Shown in pieces: positions 17,706-25,906 of a DNA stretch of 35,400 nucleotides. The stretch is from Promethearchaeota archaeon (GTDB taxonomy: Archaea > Asgardarchaeota > Thorarchaeia > Thorarchaeales > Thorarchaeaceae). The stretch lies in contig JALVPN010000105.1 in NCBI GenBank assembly GCA_027031765.1, forward strand, positions 1-35,400, in the 5' to 3' direction. The translations under genes were made by a program, and so were the position numbers. Under the pieces are notes generated by a model. That model was given only the letters and a program-made list of their open reading frames with translations, did no database searches and was not told where the DNA came from. Within the stretch, counting starts at the first letter, position 1; every line of letters starts with the position of its first letter.

Positions 17706-18500
17706 TCATTGCAGGTCGTCTCCGAGCTCCAGCCGCTCGGCCAGGAGCCGCACGGCAAGGACGAAGTGGTCTGTTGCCAAGTACCCCTCCGCAGCAGGCG
17801 TGTACCCGCTCTCGGCCAGTCGGAGCAGGGCCTCCCTGTCGGTATCTATGAACACCGCCCGTCTGTGTTCCCGCCTGCTCACGACCACCTCCCGGGAGCC
17901 CACTCTTACTGGGGCCAGCACCACACATGTGGTGTCGTGGTTGTCGCCCCAGACCAGGCCCAGCACACGGAACGACCCCCTCTCAAAGTCGACCCCTTCA
18001 ACAAGCGATGTCTCCTCTTGGATCTCCCGCGCGGCGGTCTCGACGGGCCTTTCAGGGACTATCTGCCAGCAGGTCGGGTCGTCCTCTGCTGCCACCACCA
18101 CAGGGTCTATGAACCCCGCACCCACGGCATGGAGGCGGTCTGGCTGGTCGGGGCCACGTCGGATACCTGCCACGAGCCGTCCGTCCGTCGTAATGATGAG
18201 TGGTGTCACACTCAGCGGGTTCGGCCACTCTCCGGGCGTGCCCCGTGGCTCGGTGCGGAGGACAAAGTGCCACTTGTAGCTCGTCCGACTGACATCTATC
18301 ACGAGCTCGTCACCTGAAGCCCTGATGCCCTCGTACCTCCACAGCCCGCCGTCATATACCTCTCCTGCTATCCCTGGCCACCGTCTTGCAACGAGTCTGC
18401 GCTCGTCATTGGACGGTGTCCAGCTGCTGCTCACCACCACCAGCCCGCAGTCCTCTACTCGCCAGTTGCCACTCACCAAGACCCTGCGCTCGTCAGACAT
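17706..18500 (-). CDS. Nudix-fold protein with atypical Nudix box
   Basis: 264 aa; 'GAGFIDPVVVAAEDDPTCWQIVPERPVETAAREIQEETSL' retains the REXXEE catalytic core but has an insertion after the glycine loop and Ser instead of Gly near the end of the box. Confidence 0.65.
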   Translation of the reverse strand: MSDERRVLVSGNWRVEDCGLVVVSSSWTPSNDERRLVARRWPGIAGEVYDGGLWRYEGIRASGDELVIDVSRTSYKWHFVLRTEPRGTPGEWPNPLSVTPLIITTDGRLVAGIRRGPDQPDRLHAVGAGFIDPVVVAAEDDPTCWQIVPERPVETAAREIQEETSLVEGVDFERGSFRVLGLVWGDNHDTTCVVLAPVRVGSREVVVSRREHRRAVFIDTDREALLRLAESGYTPAAEGYLATDHFVLAVRLLAERLELGDDLQ

Positions 18501-18760
18501 CGATGACCTACGAGCACTCGTGGCTGCGGGTATTTAGTCTTAGCGAGTGTCAGCATGTCGGTCGTGTCTCGGCCCGGGGCATTGCCCGCCTGTACTGACG
18601 GACCACGTGTGCTCCTCCTATGCTTCGCTGCTGGTTGCTCAGGCCCGTCCCGTCCCGTCCCCAGTCCTGTGTGGCACCCCATTGTCGTGGCATTCCTGCC
18701 CGCTGCCTGGCACTCGAAGTGTTCTTATTCCGACCCGTGGTCGTGTCACCCTGTGTGTGC

Positions 18761-20284
18761 ATGATGACCGACCTTGTGGTAGCAATAGACGTCGGTACCT
18801 CTGGCGTCCGCTCGATGGTCTCTGACACCGAGGGCCGTGTCGTGGCCCGGGGATACGAGGAGTTCAAGAGCGAGTACCCACACCCCTCGTGGGTCGAGCA
18901 GGACGCCGATGCGTGGTGGCGGACAGCCTGCAGCACCCTGAAGAGATGTCTGTCCTCCGAGGGCGTGTCCCCAGAACGGGTGGCTGCGGTCAGCGTTACG
19001 AACCAGCGAGAGACCATTGTCCCTGTCGAGGAGGACGGCAGCCCCCTCAGGAGAGCAATAGTGTGGCAGGACCGCCGGACGGTCGCAGAGTGTCAGTGGC
19101 TCCGGGAGCACGTCACGCCGGAGACCATCTACTCGGTCACTGGCCTCACAGTCGACCCGTACTTCTCCGCCCCCAAGCTCCTCTGGTTGAAGACCCATGA
19201 ACCAGACGTGTTCAGGGCAGCACACAAGTTCCTCCTGGTGCATGACTTCGTTGTCCACAGGCTCTGCGGCGAGTATGTCACTGACTACTCGAATGCGAGC
19301 CGTACGATGCTCTTCGATATCGCGCGCGGCCAGTGGTCTGAGACGTTACTCGGACAGATGGGCATCACCCCCGAGCTGCTCCCGAGAGCGGTCCCCTCCG
19401 GTACGCAGGTCGGCGAGGTGGGCCCGGACGCAGCCCGCGAGACCGGCCTTGCGACTGGTACACCCGTCGTGGCTGGCGGCGGTGACCAGCAGTGTGCAGC
19501 CCTTGGTGTGGGTGTTGTCCGTCCCGGCTCGGTCAAGGCAACTACGGGCACTGGCACGTTCCTCCTGGCATTCTCACAGTCAGTGCGCCTCGACCCGGGA
19601 CGACGCCTGTTGTGCAGCAGACACGTTGTACCCGACACCTTCGTGGTCGAGGCAAGCATGTTCACTACCGGGGCCGCCCTCCGCTGGTTCAGGGACAACC
19701 TCGCACCCAAGGAGTGCGAACAGGCCCGTCAGGAGGCCTCCGACCCGTACGACCTGCTGATGGAGCTGGCCGCCACAGCACCGCCCGGCGCTGGTGGTGT
19801 GCTCCATATCCCCCACTTTGTGGGTGCGGGTGCACCACACTGGAACCCACACGCCCGGGCCGTCTTCGCAGGCATTGCTCTGGGACACTCACGCGCCCAT
19901 CTCCTCCGGGCCGTCCTCGAAGGTGTCGCAATGGAAATCCGTACCAATGTCGAGGTGATGCGTTCAATCGGCATACCCGTACGTGAGCTGCGGGTCACGG
20001 GTGGCGCGGCCCGGAGCCGCTTCTGGATGCAGGTCCAGAGCAACGTACTCGGAGTCCCCATCGTACGGACGGCCCTTGAAGAGGCAACGTCCCTGGGTGC
20101 TGCAGTCCTGGCGTGCATTGGTGCTGGCATCTTCCAGTCGGCAGTCGAGGCTGTTGACCGGATGGTGCGTCCTGCAGACACGCTGGCCCCAGACCCTGAG
20201 GAGAGGGACTTGTATGACACCCTCTTTGCCCGCTACTCGGCACTCTACAGGGCCCTCTCAGACATCGACTGGCCCACAGACTAG
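18761..20284 (+). CDS. FGGY-family carbohydrate kinase
   Basis: 'VVAIDVGTSGVRSMVSD', 'VSVTNQRETIVPVEEDGSPLRRAIVWQDRRT', 'VVAGGGDQQCAALGVGVVRPGSVKATTGTGTFLLA', 'ELRVTGGAARSRFWMQVQSNVLGVPI…EEATSLGAAVLA' are FGGY motifs. Start trimmed to ATG 18761 (or 18764). Confidence 0.93.
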   Translation: MMTDLVVAIDVGTSGVRSMVSDTEGRVVARGYEEFKSEYPHPSWVEQDADAWWRTACSTLKRCLSSEGVSPERVAAVSVTNQRETIVPVEEDGSPLRRAIVWQDRRTVAECQWLREHVTPETIYSVTGLTVDPYFSAPKLLWLKTHEPDVFRAAHKFLLVHDFVVHRLCGEYVTDYSNASRTMLFDIARGQWSETLLGQMGITPELLPRAVPSGTQVGEVGPDAARETGLATGTPVVAGGGDQQCAALGVGVVRPGSVKATTGTGTFLLAFSQSVRLDPGRRLLCSRHVVPDTFVVEASMFTTGAALRWFRDNLAPKECEQARQEASDPYDLLMELAATAPPGAGGVLHIPHFVGAGAPHWNPHARAVFAGIALGHSRAHLLRAVLEGVAMEIRTNVEVMRSIGIPVRELRVTGGAARSRFWMQVQSNVLGVPIVRTALEEATSLGAAVLACIGAGIFQSAVEAVDRMVRPADTLAPDPEERDLYDTLFARYSALYRALSDIDWPTD

Positions 20285-21567
20285 TCCGCGTACACGGCCA
20301 GCTTGTTCCCCTTGTTGAATACGAGGACTCTCACACCAGGGTCCTCTCGTATCCACTCGTCGACCACATCCTGAGGGTCGTCCACCTTCGTCAGGTGCAC
20401 TGCCCCCACGGTCTCGCTGTCCAGTGCGGTGTACATCCTGACGGCCCTGAGCCGACGGAGGAGCTCTGCGAACTTGTAGGCCTTGTGCTCATAGAGGTGG
20501 TACTCCCCCTTTATTGAGCGTACCACGTCGTCGAGGGGTGCTGTGAGCCTCTGGTAGAAGTTCTCCAGTGCACTCGCAGGCGCGACACCGTCCCTACACT
20601 CGGCAAGGAAGAGCACCTCGCCACCATCTGCCACGGCGTTCTTTGTCAGTTCCAGTGCCCGCTGAGCATGGTACAGGCTCTTGTCCTGCGGGTAGCCACC
20701 CGGTGACACCACAGTACGTGTTGTCGGTGTGACCGTGAAACTGCTGGTCTCGTCGAGCACCTCGATACCGGCTGCTGTCACAGGTGCGACACGTCCGGCA
20801 TCAGCCCATAGGAGCCTGTTCCCGCTTGAGATGACCGACAGCGTGAAGACATGTGCCCGCCCGGCAATGATCTCCATGGCCTCGCGCATGTCGTCAGCGA
20901 GTGGGTTGTCACGCCTTGTCGGGTCCGGGTGGTATGGATGACGCCCGAAGGTCGACCTGGGGTCAAGCGCCATTGCGTGGTTCGCCTCGATTGTGCGGAA
21001 AGCACAGATGCCAGGCAAGAAGTCCTTGAGCGCATTGGAGTACCCGGCAAAATAGTGTGCCTTCATGTCCGCGAGCACCACGTACACGTCATGGCCCATA
21101 GCGGCTGCGTTCACGACCACTGGTGTGCCGCGACTGGTGCTACCCAACTCGACCACATCCGGCGAACTGCAGTCGTGGACCATCACGCTGTACTTCTCAA
21201 GCCCTGCGTCAGAGGCGGCGCGGTGTGCCATCCTGACAATCTCGTGGTTACCCGGGTGGTCTACCTCGTGTGAGCCTGTCGTCACGATGAACTGGACATG
21301 GCTCGCATGACGCAGGTGCGGCACGACAGCGTCCAGCAGCGCCTGGTGTGGTTCTTCTCTCGTATGGTCTTCCACGAGGACGCAGACGCTCTTGCTCTTT
21401 ACAATGTCGTTCAGGTGTGGGCCATGTGGGTTCTCGACGACGCGTTCGAGTACTGTCATCACATCCGACCTGAGGCCCTGTTGGCGGGGCTCCATCACCT
21501 GTGCCAGGTTTTCATCGGGGATGTCCAGTCTGACCTTCTTGTCACCATAGTCCAGCGATACCTGCAA
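20281..21567 (-). CDS. LarA-like (DUF2088; nickel-pincer lactate racemase family) protein
   Basis: 'VLVEDHTREEPHQALLDAVVPHL', 'FIVTTGSHEVDHPGNHEIV' and 'DMKAHYFAGYSNALKDFLPGICAFRTIEANH' match LarA architecture. The track start is 21642, but TTG 21567, preceded by GTGAGGA, gives an N-terminus typical of LarA (LQVSLDYGDKKVRLDIPDEN). Confidence 0.8.
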   Translation of the reverse strand: MQVSLDYGDKKVRLDIPDENLAQVMEPRQQGLRSDVMTVLERVVENPHGPHLNDIVKSKSVCVLVEDHTREEPHQALLDAVVPHLRHASHVQFIVTTGSHEVDHPGNHEIVRMAHRAASDAGLEKYSVMVHDCSSPDVVELGSTSRGTPVVVNAAAMGHDVYVVLADMKAHYFAGYSNALKDFLPGICAFRTIEANHAMALDPRSTFGRHPYHPDPTRRDNPLADDMREAMEIIAGRAHVFTLSVISSGNRLLWADAGRVAPVTAAGIEVLDETSSFTVTPTTRTVVSPGGYPQDKSLYHAQRALELTKNAVADGGEVLFLAECRDGVAPASALENFYQRLTAPLDDVVRSIKGEYHLYEHKAYKFAELLRRLRAVRMYTALDSETVGAVHLTKVDDPQDVVDEWIREDPGVRVLVFNKGNKLAVYAD

Positions 21568-21690
21568 CTCGGGGTCCTCACATACGTGGTGCTGGGAGGT
21601 GCCATATGAGCCTTCAGCATCGTGCAGAGTCCCACCATCCATGCCCGGCTACCAAAGTTGAAATACGACTGCTGCCGGCCTGTACACGCC

Positions 21691-22032
21691 ATGGTCGAGA
21701 GTGAGAGCAGTGATGCGGCCGGACTGGCCGGTGCGGGGCGCTGGCTCGCCATCGCTTCAGAGCTCCCCTGCGCGGTCATCGCATTCCTGTTCATTGGACA
21801 GGTGGTCGGGGAGTCGGTGTCCGGCCCCTCGGGTGCGGTGGCGGGTGGTATCCTCGGTGTCCTCCTTGGCCTCGTGTTCGGTACGTACAGCATATACATG
21901 AGCGCCCAGCGACTGGACATGGCCGAACGCATGAAGACGCCAAGAGAGTACATGCCCCCCATGGAGGAGATAACCCGGGAGTACGACTGGGGCGACTTTG
22001 ACCCCGAAGACCGACGGGAGACCGGTCAGTGA
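21691..22032 (+). CDS. small two-TM protein resembling AtpI/AtpZ (F-type ATPase assembly-like)
   Basis: 'GRWLAIASELPCAVIAFLFIGQVVGESVSGPSGAVAGGILGVLLGLVFGTYSIYMSAQRL' resembles the AtpI/AtpZ hairpin (…G..lG..lD…g.iLG..lG…y.). Start at ATG 21691. Confidence 0.45.
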   Translation: MVESESSDAAGLAGAGRWLAIASELPCAVIAFLFIGQVVGESVSGPSGAVAGGILGVLLGLVFGTYSIYMSAQRLDMAERMKTPREYMPPMEEITREYDWGDFDPEDRRETGQ

Positions 22033-22062
22033 TACATACATACACACCGGCGGTCAATGTGG

Positions 22063-22653
22063 TCAGTCGATGAACTCAGAGTCGTCCTCGTTGAGCACCT
22101 CTAGCACGACCCTTGTTGCAGTACGCCCCACAGCCGCGATGATTATCTGCACTAGGAGGGCCACAAAGAACGCACCGACTGCAAAACTGAACACATGGAG
22201 CGCTATGGACTGCTGGGCCTCCGCAAGTGGGAACAGCCAGTTCTTGTATGTCAGGTAGAACACGTAGAGACCGGTTATGGCCATCAGTGCCACGAGCAGC
22301 CCATACGTGTAGACAACCGCTCTGACACGTGGTGTGTCCATGGGCACCTGCTGTATCCCGGGGCCGACCACCATGTTGCTGATCTTCCGCGAGAACCGGA
22401 CGAACACCCCCATCGCGGCGAGGAAGACCATCAATGTGATTATACTGCCCACAAGGAGTAACAGCACCTGGATGTCCGGGCCAAGACCTGTGACCACATC
22501 CTTCAGCCCATACGCTGCGAGAGCGCCGACCATCACTATGACCGCCACGATCTCAATGACGAAAGTGACGGTCGCTGATGTCCTGAACAGGCTGCCAATA
22601 TCGAACATGTCCCTGTCAGGTGGTGTTCCCTGCTCTCCGTCCATCAATACCAC
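22063..22653 (-). CDS. four-TM membrane protein of unknown function
   Basis: 196 aa with four clear hydrophobic helices; TATA-like ATTAAAATAG about 30 bp upstream. Confidence 0.65.
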   Translation of the reverse strand: MVLMDGEQGTPPDRDMFDIGSLFRTSATVTFVIEIVAVIVMVGALAAYGLKDVVTGLGPDIQVLLLLVGSIITLMVFLAAMGVFVRFSRKISNMVVGPGIQQVPMDTPRVRAVVYTYGLLVALMAITGLYVFYLTYKNWLFPLAEAQQSIALHVFSFAVGAFFVALLVQIIIAAVGRTATRVVLEVLNEDDSEFID

Positions 22654-22805
22654 ACCACAGTGTGTCTGGTGTCACCGTCCACTATTTTAATCCTTGTAGT
22701 GTCGTCGGTCAGGTCCCCGTGCTCACAAGGACTGGTGCCAACAGCCGATGGCACACTCCGGGTCGGGACGGGGCTGCTCGCAGGCTGCGTTGTCTGTTCG
22801 TCAAC

Positions 22806-22812
22806 CTTATAA
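22806..22812 (+). promoter_or_regulatory. TATA-like box upstream of A-type ATPase subunit C
   Basis: CTTATAA in a GC-rich region, about 60 nt upstream of ATG 22871. Confidence 0.4.
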
Positions 22813-22870
22813 CGCATGTGGGTGCGGGGGGTGTCGTTCAACCGCTGACAGGACAGGGGCTGACTGCACA

Positions 22871-23932
22871 ATGGGCCTGCGGGCTGCAAGCGAGTATGGT
22901 TTCATAAATGCAAGGATTCGGGCCCTCAAGTCGCGACTCCTCACTGTGGCCGACTATGAGCGCCTACTGCAGTCCGCTGACTACGAGGACTTCTTCCGCA
23001 ACCTTGAGGCCACATACTATGGCGAACTACTGAAGGAGGAAGCCCATGGCCTCACACTGTACCCGGAGGAACTCGCACTCCTGTTGGCACGGGACTTCGG
23101 CAAGACCGTGGAACGCCTCACCAAGACGCTGACGGGACGAGTCCGCAGGTTCACATCTGCATATCTGCAGGTCTTCCTTGCTGATGGGGTCAAGACGGTC
23201 ATCCGTGGGGTCCATACTGGGGTTGACCGTGACGAGATACTCCGCTTCACGGTCCCGTTGTCGGATGAACAGTCCAACATGTTCAATGTGCTGGCCGACA
23301 ACACATCCGTACAGGATGTCATCGAACAGCTGCCTTTCTGGGACCTGAGAGTCGCACTCTTGACGTACCTCCCTAGGTATGAGGAGCTCGGTTCAACAGC
23401 ACCACTTGAGGTCGCCGTCGAGGAGTGGTACCTCAATGGTGTCCTCGATGCGCTCCGCGCATTTCCCACCACGGACTGGCGCAAAGTGCTCAGCGTGCTC
23501 GAAACGCGTGTGGACCTCCGCAATGTCCTCGTGGTCTTCCGTGCTCTGGTCATGGGCTGGAAGGCAAGTGCTATCGCAGCGTCCCTTGTCCGGTTCACCC
23601 CCCGGTCCAGAGCGCTCGTAGAGGCAATCAAAGGGAGCGTTTCATGGAGCGACCTTCTGGACCGCCTGCGAAAGACAAGATACCAGTACCTTGCAGGCCG
23701 CCTTGCTCGTATGTATGAGGAGTCAAAGAGCCTTGTCGACCTCGAACTGGCGGTGGAAGACTATATTGCAAAGCGCGTCCGTATGCAAATGGGCGCCTAC
23801 CCGTTTCACCTGGGTGTCGTGCTTGCGTTCTTCTACCTCAAGTTCTACGAGGTCCGGAACATCAGGACAATCTCAGTCGGCATCGAGAGGGGCGAGTCTG
23901 CGGACAGTATCAGACGAATGATTACGATATGA
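22871..23932 (+). CDS. atpC: A/V-type ATP synthase subunit C (d)
   Basis: 'YGFINARIRALKSRLLTVADYERLLQSADYEDFFRNLEATYYGELL' and C-terminal 'PFHLGVVLAFFYLKFYEVRNIRTISVGIERG' are typical of V/A-ATPase subunit C. Start set to ATG 22871. Confidence 0.92.
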   Translation: MGLRAASEYGFINARIRALKSRLLTVADYERLLQSADYEDFFRNLEATYYGELLKEEAHGLTLYPEELALLLARDFGKTVERLTKTLTGRVRRFTSAYLQVFLADGVKTVIRGVHTGVDRDEILRFTVPLSDEQSNMFNVLADNTSVQDVIEQLPFWDLRVALLTYLPRYEELGSTAPLEVAVEEWYLNGVLDALRAFPTTDWRKVLSVLETRVDLRNVLVVFRALVMGWKASAIAASLVRFTPRSRALVEAIKGSVSWSDLLDRLRKTRYQYLAGRLARMYEESKSLVDLELAVEDYIAKRVRMQMGAYPFHLGVVLAFFYLKFYEVRNIRTISVGIERGESADSIRRMITI

Positions 23933-23956
23933 TAGACTCAAGGAGTGTTGTTGAGT

Positions 23957-24403
23957 ATGGTACGTACTACAGACAGACGTTGTGTGTTGATGGTGTTCGT
24001 CGTCGGCGCGGCGGCCCTGCTCCTGACAACTGCTCTGGAGCGGCTTGTTGGTGCACCCGTCCCCGGGTTGTCATGGCTGACCGAGGCGGTGAGCACAGGT
24101 GACAGCATGGTGCTACTCACAGTGGGCACTGGCAGTGCCGTTTCACTGCTGCAGGCTGACGCCAATACTGGACTTGCCCTGCTCGGGATTGCAATCGGTG
24201 CGGGACTTGCTATCGGCCTTGCCGCAATCGGTGGCGGCCTTGGCATGGGCACCGCCTCAGCTGCGGCCCTTGGTGCCATCACAGAGAAGCCTGAGACATT
24301 TGGGAAGTCAATCCTATACGTGGTGTTCATAGAGGCAGTCGCAATCTATGGGTTTGTCATCGCGTATATGCTCCTCGGCTATATCCCGCAGCTCTTGGGC
24401 TAG
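23957..24403 (+). CDS. atpK: A/V-type ATP synthase subunit K (proteolipid c-ring), single hairpin with N-terminal TM/signal extension
   Basis: 'IAIGAGLAIGLAAIGGGLGMGTASAAALGAITEKPETFGKSILYVVFIEAVAIYGFVIAYMLL' is a canonical c-subunit hairpin with an essential Glu. Confidence 0.93.
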   Translation: MVRTTDRRCVLMVFVVGAAALLLTTALERLVGAPVPGLSWLTEAVSTGDSMVLLTVGTGSAVSLLQADANTGLALLGIAIGAGLAIGLAAIGGGLGMGTASAAALGAITEKPETFGKSILYVVFIEAVAIYGFVIAYMLLGYIPQLLG

Positions 24404-24931
24404 CACCGGGTCGACCCAGTGCAGTGTGCCCTCGTACTGGCTCATGGCCAACAGGCCCGGCAGTAGAGTCAGTACTGGCCTAGAGCTGAGTACTATACCC
24501 TTGTGGCAGACCAGCTGGCCCGACATGTACTGTGGTGTGCGTGGGGACGCTACTGCATTCCTGTGCTGGGACAGAGCGAGCACACTAGTCGCTCCCACCG
24601 CCCGTTGCCTGTCGGGTAGCTACAGTCGGCACACTGCAGCCACACTTCCCACAGTCCACCATATTGTCCAGTCCTGTGGGCTGGATGTGGTTACCGGAGG
24701 CCGTCTGCACCGCTTGCTGCACATACAACAGGTCTGGCAGCACTAACTCGTCTGCATCATGTCTGTCAGGTCCAGGTGCATGATGTCCGCTGTGCATGTG
24801 CATCAGCCCGGGTGTCACCTGCGACTGGATAGCCCCCATGGTCATCACATAATCGGCGTACACACTGGTGCGGTCACCTTGCTCCTGTGCACAGCGTCAC
24901 GCTCGCACCTTGTGGTCATGGGCCGATTGTG

Positions 24932-24955
24932 AGCCAGTCAGCCAGTCAGCCAGTC
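24932..24955. repeat. tandem octamer repeat (AGCCAGTC)x3
   Basis: Direct reading: AGCCAGTC AGCCAGTC AGCCAGTC, immediately before the 3' end of the subunit E gene. Confidence 0.95.
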
Positions 24956-24962
24956 GATCTGT

Positions 24963-25583
24963 TCAGTGGAAGAGTAGTGTTGCGACCTGCCTCCAGATGA
25001 GGTCTTCCATCCGCTCGCGTCTTGCCTCCACCGTGTTGTCCACCCACCTCGTCCCATCACGGCTCCTGACCATCACCCCTGCTATTGACCTGGTCCTCTC
25101 GTCAGCAAGTGTTACACTGACTGTGCGGCCCAGTCTTTCCTGTACCGCCCTCTCAATCTCCTTCAGTGGGACCGGTAGGTCGTGTCCCCGTGGCAATACC
25201 AGTTCGACCTCGTCCTCTTCGAGTGCCTCCACGCCCTCCAAGACGAGCCGCATGAATATTGCACCGTACTCGTCACTATTGACAAGTGCTCTTATCTGCT
25301 CAATTGCGGCGCTCACTACCATGTCCATCAGTTCGGCCTTCACCTTCAGGAGCCGCTGTTTTGCCTGCAACCGTATGTTGGCCTCATGGTGGTGGAGCTC
25401 AGACCTGATCTCCTTCTCGGTCCTGCTGATGAGTTCTCTGGCCTTTTCGTCGGCCATCTTCCGGGCGACACCAAGACGGATTTCCCTCTCCTTCTCCGCC
25501 TCTGCAATGATGTTCTTCTTCTGTTCTTCGGCCCTAGCAAGGATCATCTGTACTACGTTCTCTACACCAGACAATCTGTTCAC
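24963..25583 (-). CDS. atpE: A/V-type ATP synthase subunit E
   Basis: 206 aa; GTG start overlapping the upstream stop (GTGA). Long helix 'VENVVQMILARAEEQKKNIIAEAEKEREIRLGVARKMADEKARELISRTEKEIRSELHHHEANIRLQAKQRLL' plus C-terminal domain typical of subunit E. Confidence 0.9.
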   Translation of the reverse strand: MNRLSGVENVVQMILARAEEQKKNIIAEAEKEREIRLGVARKMADEKARELISRTEKEIRSELHHHEANIRLQAKQRLLKVKAELMDMVVSAAIEQIRALVNSDEYGAIFMRLVLEGVEALEEDEVELVLPRGHDLPVPLKEIERAVQERLGRTVSVTLADERTRSIAGVMVRSRDGTRWVDNTVEARRERMEDLIWRQVATLLFH

Positions 25584-25906
25584 CCCTCTTGTGGGAGCAG
25601 GATATTTATGACAACGGCAACTGCCTCTTGTAGCCGTGCGTCGGCCGTCTCTCTCAGTCGACGTTCCTCCTCTTCAGCCTCTTTCAGCACCTGTTGTTCG
25701 AGCTCGGCCCGCCGCTTGTGTTCTATGTCCCACATCTGTTTGGCCTTGTCCTCAGCAGCTGCCAGAGTCTTCTCCGTAATACTGCGCGCCTCTTCCTCAG
25801 TGCGCTCCTTGATCTCATTCGCCGCTTCCTGGGCCTCTTGGACTGTCCTCCGTGCCTTCTCCTCGGCCTCGTGGATCTCGTCAATCTCTTCCACTGTTGT
25901 GCTCAG
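25580..25906 (-). CDS. ahaH: A/V-type ATP synthase peripheral-stalk subunit H (G-like)
   Basis: About 108-aa highly charged coiled coil ('IHEAEEKARRTVQEAQEAANEIKERTEEEARSITEKTLAAAEDKAKQMWDIEHKRRAELEQQVLKEAEEEERRL') directly upstream of subunit E. Start uncertain: TTG 25963, CTG 25906 or GTG 25894. Confidence 0.8.
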   Translation of the reverse strand: MSTTVEEIDEIHEAEEKARRTVQEAQEAANEIKERTEEEARSITEKTLAAAEDKAKQMWDIEHKRRAELEQQVLKEAEEEERRLRETADARLQEAVAVVINILLPQEG

